A stretch of DNA of 64,000 nt, taken from assembly GCF_900177765.1 (NCBI RefSeq), contig NZ_FXWI01000001.1, forward strand, positions 310,001 to 374,000, given 5' to 3'. The number at the start of each line of letters is the position of its first letter. Positions within the stretch are counted from its first letter, which is position 1. The notes under the pieces were generated by a model. It made no database searches, was not told the DNA's origin, and was given only the letters and a program-made list of their open reading frames with translations. A program made the position numbers and the translations under genes. Origin of the DNA: Agreia sp. VKM Ac-1783 (GTDB lineage: Bacteria > Actinomycetota > Actinomycetes > Actinomycetales > Microbacteriaceae). Shown here piece after piece: positions 42,312 through 50,636 of the stretch.

Positions 42312-44027
42312 TCAGCCGCCGAATCCACGCTGTTCGGCTTCGCGGGCGAAGGTAAGGTAGCAGCTCGCCGTCCAGGTGTAGGCGCGGTCGCGCAGCCCTT
42401 CGCCCGTCAGAGCATCGAAGTTCTCGGCGAAGCCCGAGCGCTCGCAGAGGCGGCGGAAGCGTTCGCTGATCGCATCGGCGAGGTCGGTCTCGCCCGCCCG
42501 ACGCAGTCCGTCTTCGATGATCGCCGTCGAGGGCGCCCAGATGGGCCCGCGCCAATAGCCGTCTGACTCGTACTCGTCGCTGTCGACCAGTTGAGTGGCG
42601 GGGCCGAATTCGGTGACGTGTTCAGAGATGCGCGCCGACAGTGTCTCGATGATGCCCTCGGGCAGGTGGGGGGCCGCGACGATGGGAAGCTTGTTGAGCA
42701 GCGAGCTCGTCTTGCTCTCGCGACCGTTCAGAGGGGCCTTCGCGACGAAGGCGTCGCCGTTCCACAGATCGAGGAGTGCGCTCCGCACGGCCTTCGCCTC
42801 GTCGTTCCAGGATGCCGCTTCGCCGGCCAGGTCCAATTCGGCCGCGAGCTCTGAGAGCACTTCGAGCTGCACCAGGAAGAAGGCGGCGAGATCGGGTGCC
42901 TCGATCACGCGGTCGTGATCGAAGGTCGTCGAATTGTCCCATCCGCTGTCGTTTCCGTGTTGGTAGTGCGGAAGCACGTGCCCTTCGACTCGTCTGCGCT
43001 CGAGCCAGAATCGCGTCCAGCGCACGAGCGAGTCGTAGACGTCGGCCACCGCCTGCCGCTCGAGGGGAGCCTCGAGTGTGGCGCGGAGCTTGCGGAAGGC
43101 CCAGCCGTGGATGGGCGGTTTCACGAAGTTGTAGAGCACCTCGGAGTGGGTGACCGAGTCGGGAAGGGCTCCGCTCGCATCCTGAAAATCGAAGACGATC
43201 TGGAACTGGTCGAGGGCTTCGCGGGGCAGGCCCGGTGCGAGCGCCAGAGCGTTGAAGCAGTGATCCCAGCTCCAGACCTTGTCCATCCAGTGCTTGGACA
43301 TGAAGATCGACTCTCTTTCGAGAAAGCCGCTCGGTGAGACGGTCGCCGACCACAGCACGTAGCAGGCCGCTGCGACGCCTGGCGTGTGCTCGCTGCGCCA
43401 GGAGGCGATGCGCTCGACGTAGTCGTCGAACTCTCGAGCCACGAGCGCCGCGGCCTCGTCGAACGCCTGCGCCGCCCGATAGGGAGCGCGAGCAGCATCG
43501 AACTCCTCGATGGCGACCTCCCACTCGCTACCGGTCGTGTCGACAGAACGCTCGCCGGCGCCCAGCGCCTCCGATCCTGTAATCGCGAGGGAGCCAGAAA
43601 CGGCGGTGATGCGATAGCGCCGCCCCGTCTCGTACGAGGTGAAGACGGCCGATCCGTCGATCGGGTCGGTGAAGAGGTAGGTGCCGCTGAACGGTGTCAA
43701 CTCGGGCGTCGCATCCGCGATTCTCAGTTGCGCCGACCGCCCGCGCAGCCGAAGCACGCTGTCGCTCTCGAAGACAGCCTCGATCTCGCCCTCGGGTGTC
43801 GACCAACGCAGTGTCGTGGGCGTCGCATCCACGACCGCGTCGACGGCAACGCCGTTCTGCAGCGGCTCGAACACGAAGATGGCGTGCATGCCGGTCTTGT
43901 GTGAGACCAGGTGCAGCTTCTCGCGCACGGTGTGCAGCGCGACCACCGGGGAGATGTCGAGCCATGATCCTCTGCGGCTGAAAGGGATCTCGCGGATGTC
44001 GAACGGTGTTGCCGAGGGCGCTGTCAC
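42312..44027 (-). CDS. MGH1-like glycoside hydrolase (GH63/GH37-related)
   Basis: Starting at GTG 44027 with AGGAG upstream gives 571 residues. A beta-rich N-terminal domain (about 1-185) is followed by an (alpha/alpha)6 barrel with family blocks FMSKHWMDKVWSWDHCFNALAL (catalytic aspartate in WSWDH), GWAFRKLRATLEAP, GNDSGWDNSTTFD and SDGYWRGPIWAPST. The family includes alpha-glucosidases and mannosyl/arabinosyl-trimming enzymes; the substrate is not determined. No signal peptide is seen, so it is cytoplasmic. It is last in the operon with GH127 and the anchored enzyme. Confidence 0.88.
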   Translation of the reverse strand: MTAPSATPFDIREIPFSRRGSWLDISPVVALHTVREKLHLVSHKTGMHAIFVFEPLQNGVAVDAVVDATPTTLRWSTPEGEIEAVFESDSVLRLRGRSAQLRIADATPELTPFSGTYLFTDPIDGSAVFTSYETGRRYRITAVSGSLAITGSEALGAGERSVDTTGSEWEVAIEEFDAARAPYRAAQAFDEAAALVAREFDDYVERIASWRSEHTPGVAAACYVLWSATVSPSGFLERESIFMSKHWMDKVWSWDHCFNALALAPGLPREALDQFQIVFDFQDASGALPDSVTHSEVLYNFVKPPIHGWAFRKLRATLEAPLERQAVADVYDSLVRWTRFWLERRRVEGHVLPHYQHGNDSGWDNSTTFDHDRVIEAPDLAAFFLVQLEVLSELAAELDLAGEAASWNDEAKAVRSALLDLWNGDAFVAKAPLNGRESKTSSLLNKLPIVAAPHLPEGIIETLSARISEHVTEFGPATQLVDSDEYESDGYWRGPIWAPSTAIIEDGLRRAGETDLADAISERFRRLCERSGFAENFDALTGEGLRDRAYTWTASCYLTFAREAEQRGFGG

Positions 44028-44052
44028 GGGGTGTTCTCCTAGAAATGGATGA

Positions 44053-44092
44053 CCCGGGTCGCGCTCCGCAGACAGGCGAGGCGCAACCCGGG
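44053..44092 (-). repeat. Intercistronic hairpin between the anchored enzyme and the MGH1-like gene
   Basis: CCCGGGTCGCGC (44053-44064) and GCGCAACCCGGG (44081-44092) form a 12-bp stem with one mismatch and a 16-nt loop in the 74-bp gap. It has no U-tract and may stabilise the upstream message or reduce downstream expression. Confidence 0.5.
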
Positions 44093-44101
44093 GCAGGTGG
44101 G

Positions 44102-46795
44102 TCAAACGAAGGTTGCCTTGGACTTCTGACGCAGCACCAGTGCGCCCGCGGCGAGCATCAGGAATCCGAGGAGAGCGATGAAGCTCCAGTCGCCACCGGT
44201 CGCTGCCAGTTTTGCCGCCGCCGGGGCCGCTCCGGTCGAGGCGTTGCCTCCCGGGCCCGACGGCGAGCCGGGGCTGGTCGTTCCCGAGCCGCCGGGCTCG
44301 CCGCTCCCGGTTCCCGGGTCGACTGCGGCGGGGGCCAGGGTCCAGAAGTGATCGGCCGTCTGGGCATCCGTCGACGTCGTTGTGGCGTTGGTGCCGTTGC
44401 CCGCGCTTTCGCCGTTCACGATCGTTCCATTCCTGGCTGCACCCGATGAGTCCGGAACGCTCGCGCCGGTGTTCTCGTCGAAACTGTACTTCACCACGTT
44501 GCCGGTGCCGGCGACGCCCGTGCTGAGGTTGAGGACCTCGTCGGCGCTGAGGGCGCGGTCATAGATGTTGAAGTCGTCGAGCAGACCGTTGAACGGGGGA
44601 TCAGACGAGTACTGCGACTTGCCTAGATAGTTCTGGGTGCTCTGCCCGAAGTCCGAGGGGTGCACGGTCATGTTCTCGTTAGTGGCCACGAGCTGGCTGC
44701 CCACGTACAGCTTGCCCGTGGTTCCCGACAGAGTGACGGTCACCAGCGACCACTGGTTCAGCGGCAGGCTTCCCGAACTGCTCACGAGTCGCTGCTCACC
44801 GCCCGCTCCGCCGGTCGTGATGACGAAGCGAACCTTCGAGCCGTCGTTGACCGTCAAGAACATGCTCTTCTGACTTCCTGTGCCGATGTCGAACACGCGC
44901 TGCCAGGTGCCGCTCGAGGCGGGGTTTACCCAGGTCGAGACACTGAAGTCTCCGGTCAGGGTGCTCACAGCTCCGGTGGGAAGCGCCACGTACGCGCTGG
45001 TGCCGCAGAAGTTCACCGCGTCGCCGAGCTTGCCCGGCTGACGGGGGCCTGCCGCGGTGCAGCTCGACGAGGGGTTGCCGTCGAGCCACTGGACCACCTG
45101 GGCTCCGTCGTCCTTGCTCATTCCCTCGATGGCGAGTACGCGGCCCGTGGCGTAGTTGCCGAAGCGATACGCGCCCTTGCCATCCGGAATCGCCTGCCAG
45201 AGCTGATCATCGCTTCCACTATCGGCGGCGACAACGACCTTCGTGTTGTTGTTCGCATCGACGGCCTGCATGCCGAGGACGAGCCCACTCGTGGCGTTCA
45301 CCATCTTGTAGAGACCCGATCCGGCAGCGACCAGCTTCCAGGTCTGGTCGGCCGTTGCCCCCGGCGTGCGCTGAGCGGCCAGGGCACCGGTCTCAGACTC
45401 GCCCTCGGCCGTGCCGAGAGCGAGTCCACTGTTCACGTTCGTGACCGTGTAGGAACCGGTGAGGTCCGTCGCTGCTCCGGCCGGAGTCACAACGATGTGG
45501 TAACCGTAGGCGGGGTTCATCGTGATGGGCACACTGATCGAACCGTCTGAACCGACCGCGTAGGTGGTGTTCGAGATCGTAACCGGTCCGTCGACCGCGA
45601 CTGTGCGTCCGTAGCTCGGGGTGTATTCGAGCTTCACGTTCACGCTTCCGCTTGAACCGACCGCGAGCTGATCGAGTCCGTCGACCGTGATCGCGGTCGC
45701 CCCGCTGTTGCCGCCGGTGATGACCTCCACCTGGTTCTTGTCGCTCGTGACAGAGGCTGCTGCGTCGAAGTTGTTGTTCGCCGGCGGCGTGGTCGTGACC
45801 ATATCGCCGGACATATCGGCGTACCAGGTGTACATCCAGTAGGCGCCGTTCGGAACGCCGTCGCGCTCGGTGAGCAGGTCGCCGAGGGTACCCGACTGAT
45901 TCCAGAACGGAAGTTCGGCGTCGTGGATGCCGAGCCTCTCGAACTTGGCGACGTAGCCGATGAGGGACCCGGGGATTCCCGCCTCTGCTGGAGCCGCGTA
46001 CTCTTCGATCGAGATCGGCCGCTCGGCGATGCCGAGATCGCTCAGAATGCCGCTGATCGTCTTCATATCGTCGACGATCTTCGATGAACGGATGAGCTCG
46101 TGCCACGCCAGAATGTCAGGCACGGTGTTGGTCGCCTTGGCCACGGTGAAGAACTGCCGCGCTTCCGAGATGTTGTCGGAGTAGCTCGGGCCCTGAATCG
46201 GCGTGTCAGGGTCGAGGCTGCGGATGAGGTTGTAGGTGTGCACCCAGAAGTCCTCGAACGAGCCGTTCTTCGCAGCATCCCAGGTTCCGGTCGATTCGTT
46301 CCACGGCGCCCAGGCAGCCAGGTTCGTCATGCCCGACTCCTTGGCCTGGCGCACCTGATCGGTGACCATCTGATCCCAGGTCGCCCAGTCGAACTGATAG
46401 GGCCAACCGGCGTAGTAGTCGGAGAGCCGGATCACGACGTTGGCACCGTGGTCGGCTGCCACCTTCCAGGTATCGCCGACGTCGCCGGTGGGCTGCTGCT
46501 TGCCGCCGAACGGCTTTTGGATGAAGGTGTGCGGCTTGATCGCCGAGATCAACTCGCTGGATGGCGAGTCGGCGTCGGCCAGGCCGTACAGGCTGCCCGA
46601 CGCCATGTGGGTGACCGGCCTGAATGCCTGGTCGGCGTTCACTGTCACAGTGTTTGCGGCGCTGGGCGCGGCCTGAGCCGCCGGCGCGGCCACTGCCACT
46701 CCGGCGATCGCCACCGTGGCGGCAGCCAGAACCGACGCGACCCGGAGGGTTCGCCTTCTTCGCGTCGGTGGGGTCGATAAGGGTGTGATGCCCAT
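44102..46795 (-). CDS. Secreted, sortase-anchored GH39-like glycoside hydrolase with ricin-type and LamG domains
   Basis: The 897-residue protein has a signal peptide (RRRRTLRVASVL, cleavage after AQA near residue 43). A TIM-barrel domain follows (about 50-340) with AWAPWNES (probable acid/base Glu167) and ISIEEY (probable nucleophile Glu264 or Glu265). A beta domain spans about 345-445, and a ricin-type lectin region runs from about 450. The ricin region is interrupted by a LamG-like domain (about 580-790). The C-terminus is LAATGG, a hydrophobic helix and RQKSKATFV, a class-E-type sortase signal. It would act on plant polysaccharide at the cell wall. GH39 assignment is by motif only. Its operon carries GH127 and an importer. 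Confidence 0.85.
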   Translation of the reverse strand: MGITPLSTPPTRRRRTLRVASVLAAATVAIAGVAVAAPAAQAAPSAANTVTVNADQAFRPVTHMASGSLYGLADADSPSSELISAIKPHTFIQKPFGGKQQPTGDVGDTWKVAADHGANVVIRLSDYYAGWPYQFDWATWDQMVTDQVRQAKESGMTNLAAWAPWNESTGTWDAAKNGSFEDFWVHTYNLIRSLDPDTPIQGPSYSDNISEARQFFTVAKATNTVPDILAWHELIRSSKIVDDMKTISGILSDLGIAERPISIEEYAAPAEAGIPGSLIGYVAKFERLGIHDAELPFWNQSGTLGDLLTERDGVPNGAYWMYTWYADMSGDMVTTTPPANNNFDAAASVTSDKNQVEVITGGNSGATAITVDGLDQLAVGSSGSVNVKLEYTPSYGRTVAVDGPVTISNTTYAVGSDGSISVPITMNPAYGYHIVVTPAGAATDLTGSYTVTNVNSGLALGTAEGESETGALAAQRTPGATADQTWKLVAAGSGLYKMVNATSGLVLGMQAVDANNNTKVVVAADSGSDDQLWQAIPDGKGAYRFGNYATGRVLAIEGMSKDDGAQVVQWLDGNPSSSCTAAGPRQPGKLGDAVNFCGTSAYVALPTGAVSTLTGDFSVSTWVNPASSGTWQRVFDIGTGSQKSMFLTVNDGSKVRFVITTGGAGGEQRLVSSSGSLPLNQWSLVTVTLSGTTGKLYVGSQLVATNENMTVHPSDFGQSTQNYLGKSQYSSDPPFNGLLDDFNIYDRALSADEVLNLSTGVAGTGNVVKYSFDENTGASVPDSSGAARNGTIVNGESAGNGTNATTTSTDAQTADHFWTLAPAAVDPGTGSGEPGGSGTTSPGSPSGPGGNASTGAAPAAAKLAATGGDWSFIALLGFLMLAAGALVLRQKSKATFV

Positions 46796-46864
46796 ATGGT
46801 CATGCTCCTTTGCGTGATGGTGCGTGCTGGATTGGCGGGGCGATTGTGGGCCGCGCCGGCGTTG

Positions 46865-48790
46865 TCAGCCGGTAACGGGGATGAAGATGCGCATGGCAGC
46901 AGGGCCACGCTCTGCCCACCGGTGGTAGGGCACAAGAGTGACGTCGACGGGTTTCGGATCCGAGACGATCGGCCTGACCCCGCCGAAGGGAAGGGGGCCC
47001 GAACTCTCTGCCGGGGCGCAGACGACGCCGTTGGCGCGCGCACCGTCCGCGTGCGCAAGCAGAGGGAGATCGGGATCGAGGCGCACGTCTTCGATGGGCG
47101 CATACGACGGCAGATCCGTCGATTCCAGGCACAGCACAAGAGGCCCCCGTTCGACGGCTACTGCGCCGCGCACGGCGTCGATGCGTGCGTCAGGCCAACT
47201 GAGTCGGGGCGCGAGGGGCAGTTCGAGGAGTACTTCGTCACCGGGCTCGAACATGCGACGCAAATCAGCCCATCCGGGAGCGACGTCGGTCGCCTCGCCC
47301 CCGTTCACGCTCAGCGTCGCAGAGTCGGTCCAGCCCGGGATGCGCAGTCGAATCCGTGATTCGTCGTCGGGCGCCGCGACGATCAGCACGCGCACGGTTC
47401 CCTCGTCGGGATAACGGGTCTGCACTCGCAGGACGAAGTCTCCGGCCCGGATCTCGCCCGCCGCGTACTGCAGCACCGCGATGCCCTCGTCATCGATGGA
47501 GGCTATGTAGGCGCCCAGCGACGCGACCGTGCGGGCGACGTTCGTGGGGCAGCACGAGACGTCGAACCACGGAGCCCGCACACCGCCCTCGGCCCTGTTG
47601 TTGACACCGTCGCTCGCGCTCGCGCCCGGCTCACGTACGTGCAGAGGATTGGCGTAGAAGAACGACCTGCCGTCTTTGCTGGGCGAGGTAGCTACGACGT
47701 TGAAGAGGGTCCGCTCGATGAGGTCCGGGTACCGGGCCTCGCCGGTCGCCAGGTACAGCCGCCAGGCGAGCATCACCGAGGCGACGCCCGCGCACGTCTC
47801 GCAGTAGGCGCGATCGGCCGGTAGTTCCCAGTCGTCGCCGAAGCCCTCATCCTGGTGCCGGGAGCCCATACCTCCCGTCAAGTAGGTACGGCGGGCGACC
47901 GTGTTGCGCCACTGGTCGGTGACCGCATCAGCGAGCTCGTCATCGCCGGTCTCGACCGCCACATCGAAAGCACCGGCCGAGAGATAGAGCGCCCGCACGG
48001 CGTGCCCGCGAAGAACGGAAGCCTCTCGCACGGGGATTTCGTCTTGGAAGTACTCCGCAGACAGAAGCGGCCGCACGGGCAGCGTGCCGCGTCCGCGCCG
48101 CTCGACGAACAAGCGCGCCTGTTCGAGATAGCGACGCTCGCCGAATGCGCGCCCCGCCTCGACAAGCGCCACCTCTATCTCGGGGTGACCACAGATCGCG
48201 TCGCGACCGTCCGCCCCGAATTCTTCACAGACCTGATCGGCAGCGCGTCGCGCGATCTGCACGAGTCGATCGTCGTTCCCGGTGCGCAGCCGCGCGACGG
48301 CGGCCTGCAGCAGGTGGCCCGTGTTGTACAGCTCGTGGCCCATCGCCATGTCTGAATACCGCGGCGGCAGACCTGGATGCCCGTGGGCCGTGTTCAGATA
48401 ACCGTCGTCGTCTTGGGCCGCGCCCACCCGGTCGACCAGCGCATCGAACGAAGCCGCCAACGAGGCATCCGGGCGACGGCCGAGCTCCCAGGCCATCGCC
48501 TCCAGCAGCTTGTAGATCTCCGAATCCGAGAACTGCCATCCGGGCCGGTTCACGGTGGTCTCGCCGCGGGCCACGCGATCAAAGTTTCCGATCCAGCCCA
48601 GGTGCTCCATCCAGTCGAGGCAGTGTTGCAGAGTGGCCCCGGCATTGACGGCCTGACGGGTTCCCCAAAAGCCCGAGGGGTCGAGGTTCACGTCGGCGAC
48701 GCCGAGGCCGCGCTGGGCCGATGTGACGGGCGCCACAGGGCCGGTGGCCGGACGGAGCTTCTCGTGCGCGGGCGCAGCAGACAGGGTCAC
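46865..48790 (-). CDS. Beta-L-arabinofuranosidase, GH127 (HypBA1-like)
   Basis: The 641-residue enzyme matches HypBA1, which hydrolyses beta-L-arabinofuranosyl linkages of hydroxyproline-rich plant glycoproteins. All zinc/active-site positions are present with HypBA1 spacing: Glu315 (acid/base, RHQDEGF), Glu331 and Cys333 (YCETCAGV), and Cys413-Cys414 (VSCCPTN), where the first cysteine is the expected nucleophile. The N-terminal half forms the (alpha/alpha)6 barrel and the C-terminus a beta domain. No signal peptide: it works on imported oligosaccharide. It follows the second permease by three bases. Confidence 0.95.
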   Translation of the reverse strand: MTLSAAPAHEKLRPATGPVAPVTSAQRGLGVADVNLDPSGFWGTRQAVNAGATLQHCLDWMEHLGWIGNFDRVARGETTVNRPGWQFSDSEIYKLLEAMAWELGRRPDASLAASFDALVDRVGAAQDDDGYLNTAHGHPGLPPRYSDMAMGHELYNTGHLLQAAVARLRTGNDDRLVQIARRAADQVCEEFGADGRDAICGHPEIEVALVEAGRAFGERRYLEQARLFVERRGRGTLPVRPLLSAEYFQDEIPVREASVLRGHAVRALYLSAGAFDVAVETGDDELADAVTDQWRNTVARRTYLTGGMGSRHQDEGFGDDWELPADRAYCETCAGVASVMLAWRLYLATGEARYPDLIERTLFNVVATSPSKDGRSFFYANPLHVREPGASASDGVNNRAEGGVRAPWFDVSCCPTNVARTVASLGAYIASIDDEGIAVLQYAAGEIRAGDFVLRVQTRYPDEGTVRVLIVAAPDDESRIRLRIPGWTDSATLSVNGGEATDVAPGWADLRRMFEPGDEVLLELPLAPRLSWPDARIDAVRGAVAVERGPLVLCLESTDLPSYAPIEDVRLDPDLPLLAHADGARANGVVCAPAESSGPLPFGGVRPIVSDPKPVDVTLVPYHRWAERGPAAMRIFIPVTG

Positions 48791-48793
48791 TGG

Positions 48794-49612
48794 TCAGTCC
48801 TTTACTGCGCCGGCGGTGACACCGGCGGCAACGTAGCGCTGGGCCACGACGAGCAGGATCGCGGCCGGGATGGAGGCGACAACGGCGGTAGCCATGATGG
48901 CATTCCACTGGGTCGTGTTGTTGCCTATGTATGAGTAGATGCCGAGAGTCACCGGCTTGAGGGCCGAGTTGCGGGCGAGCGTCGAGGCGAAGACGAAGTC
49001 AGACCAGGCCCACAGAAAGGCGAAGAGCGCGACGGTGATCGCGGAGTTACGACTCAGCGGCATCACGACCGAGGTGAAGGTGCGCCATGCATTCGCGCCG
49101 TCAATGCGCGCCGCCTGCAGTAGTTCGCGGGGCAAGCCGCTCATGAATGCCGTGAAGAGCAGCACGCCGAACGGCACAGCGACGGTCGAGTCGGCGAGGA
49201 TGAGTCCCCAGACGCTGTTGAGCATGCCCAGCCGGACATAGATCGCGTAGAAGCCCATGGCCATGACGACGCCGGGGATCATCTGAGCGACCAGCAGGAC
49301 GAAGTTGAGGGTGCGGCCCCCGCGCAGATTCAGCAGCGAGATCGCGTAGGCGGCCGGAGCCGCGATGACCACCGTCAGGGCCACGGTCCCCAGGCCGATG
49401 AGCAGGCTGGTGCCGAGGTTGGGCAGCTGCTGACGCAGAACCTCCGCGTACCCGTCGAGCGTCGGGTCGAGGGGGAACAGGTGCGGCGGGCTCAGCCTCA
49501 GATCCGCGGTCTTCGTGAACGATACGTTGACCATCCAGTAGACCGGGAACAGCATAAGAGCGGTGAAGACGACTCCGAGAGCTGTCTTCCACCAGGGGCG
49601 GCGGGCGGTCAT
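48794..49612 (-). CDS. Sugar ABC transporter permease 2 (MalG-like; GH127 operon)
   Basis: Starting at ATG 49612 (AGGAG five bases upstream) gives 272 residues and six membrane segments. The EAA loop reads LLQAARIDGANAWRTFTSVVMP, and the C-terminus is AQRYVAAGVTAGAVKD. The ATG overlaps the stop of permease 1 (ATGA), a translational coupling seen in CUT1 systems. The longer ORF to 50476 is a shadow of permease 1. Confidence 0.93.
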   Translation of the reverse strand: MTARRPWWKTALGVVFTALMLFPVYWMVNVSFTKTADLRLSPPHLFPLDPTLDGYAEVLRQQLPNLGTSLLIGLGTVALTVVIAAPAAYAISLLNLRGGRTLNFVLLVAQMIPGVVMAMGFYAIYVRLGMLNSVWGLILADSTVAVPFGVLLFTAFMSGLPRELLQAARIDGANAWRTFTSVVMPLSRNSAITVALFAFLWAWSDFVFASTLARNSALKPVTLGIYSYIGNNTTQWNAIMATAVVASIPAAILLVVAQRYVAAGVTAGAVKD

Positions 49613-50580
49613 GATTGCTCCTGACGTCGCTGCATCCGCAGGTATATGAACCCGAAGATCAGCGCGATGACGATGAGGATGTTGCCGACGGCGGCAGCGG
49701 GGGAGAGGTCGGGCTGGCCCGTGCCGAAGGCTTCTCGGTACGACCAGATGGCGAGCGTGGTGGTCGAGTTCGCTGGTCCTCCACTGGTCATGATCCAGAT
49801 GATGTCGACCACCTTGAGCGTGTAGACGAGGCCCAACAGCAGGGTGATCGCGGAGACCGGGCGGAGCAGCGGAAAAGTGATGCTCCAGAACTGGCGCCAC
49901 GGGCCTGCGCCGTCGAGTGCTGCGGCCTCGTAGAGGTCGCCAGAGATGTTCTGCAAGCCGGAGTAGAGGATGACCAGGTTGAAGGGGATGCCCAGCCAGA
50001 TGTTCGCGATGATCACCGCGAGCATCGAGGTGTCGGGTGAGGTGAGCCAGTTGATCTGGCCGATACCGAACGCTTGAAGGAACGAGTTGACGATGCCGTT
50101 GTCGCTGTTGAGCATCCAGGCCCAGGCCGACCCAGAGACGATCAGCGGCAGCAGCCACGGCACCAGGAACAGGGCTCGAAGGATTCCGCTCAGGCGGAAG
50201 TTGCCGCGGAAGAAGACGGCCAGGGCGAGACCAAGCACGTACTGGAAGATCAACGAGCCGAAGACGAAGACCACGGTGTTCCACGCGGCCTGCCCGAACA
50301 GGGGGGATGAGATGACGTCGATGTAGTTCTTGAGACCCACGAACTCGGCATTGCCTTGAACGAAGGCGCGCACGTTGTAGTCGTGGATGCTCAGGTCGAT
50401 ACTGCGGATCAGCGGATACGCGTAGAACGCGAGCAGGTAGGCCAGCAGCGGAGCCGCGAATGCCACTGCGACCCATCGAGAGCCGCCCGTTCCGCCGCCC
50501 TTGGCGCGCCTGGGGCGCGGAGCGCTGGGCTTGGGGTCGGGTGCCGGCCGTACAGCCGGCGCCGCAGAGATCGTCATCAT
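49609..50580 (-). CDS. Sugar ABC transporter permease 1 (MalF-like; GH127 operon)
   Basis: The 323-residue protein has a proline- and arginine-rich cytoplasmic N-terminus of about 35 residues and six helices beginning VAVAFAAPLLAYLLAFYAYP. The EAA motif reads YEAAALDGAGPWRQFWSITFP. Two adjacent ATG codons (50580, 50577) are possible starts with AAGGA upstream. It is separated from the binding-protein gene by a perfect 12-bp hairpin. Confidence 0.93.
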   Translation of the reverse strand: MMTISAAPAVRPAPDPKPSAPRPRRAKGGGTGGSRWVAVAFAAPLLAYLLAFYAYPLIRSIDLSIHDYNVRAFVQGNAEFVGLKNYIDVISSPLFGQAAWNTVVFVFGSLIFQYVLGLALAVFFRGNFRLSGILRALFLVPWLLPLIVSGSAWAWMLNSDNGIVNSFLQAFGIGQINWLTSPDTSMLAVIIANIWLGIPFNLVILYSGLQNISGDLYEAAALDGAGPWRQFWSITFPLLRPVSAITLLLGLVYTLKVVDIIWIMTSGGPANSTTTLAIWSYREAFGTGQPDLSPAAAVGNILIVIALIFGFIYLRMQRRQEQS

Positions 50581-50599
50581 GTGTCCTTCGTCAGGGGTT

Positions 50600-50628
50600 C
50601 CGGGGGCGGGCTCGGCGCCCGCCCCCGG
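50600..50628 (-). repeat. Intercistronic hairpin between binding protein and permease 1
   Basis: CCGGGGGCGGGC (50600-50611) and GCCCGCCCCCGG (50617-50628) form a perfect 12-bp GC stem with a 5-nt loop in the 56-bp gap. Like the hairpin at 8698-8737 in operon 1, it stands exactly at the binding-protein/permease junction, and it probably raises the ratio of binding-protein to permease message. Confidence 0.75.
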
Positions 50629-50636
50629 CTGGGGGA

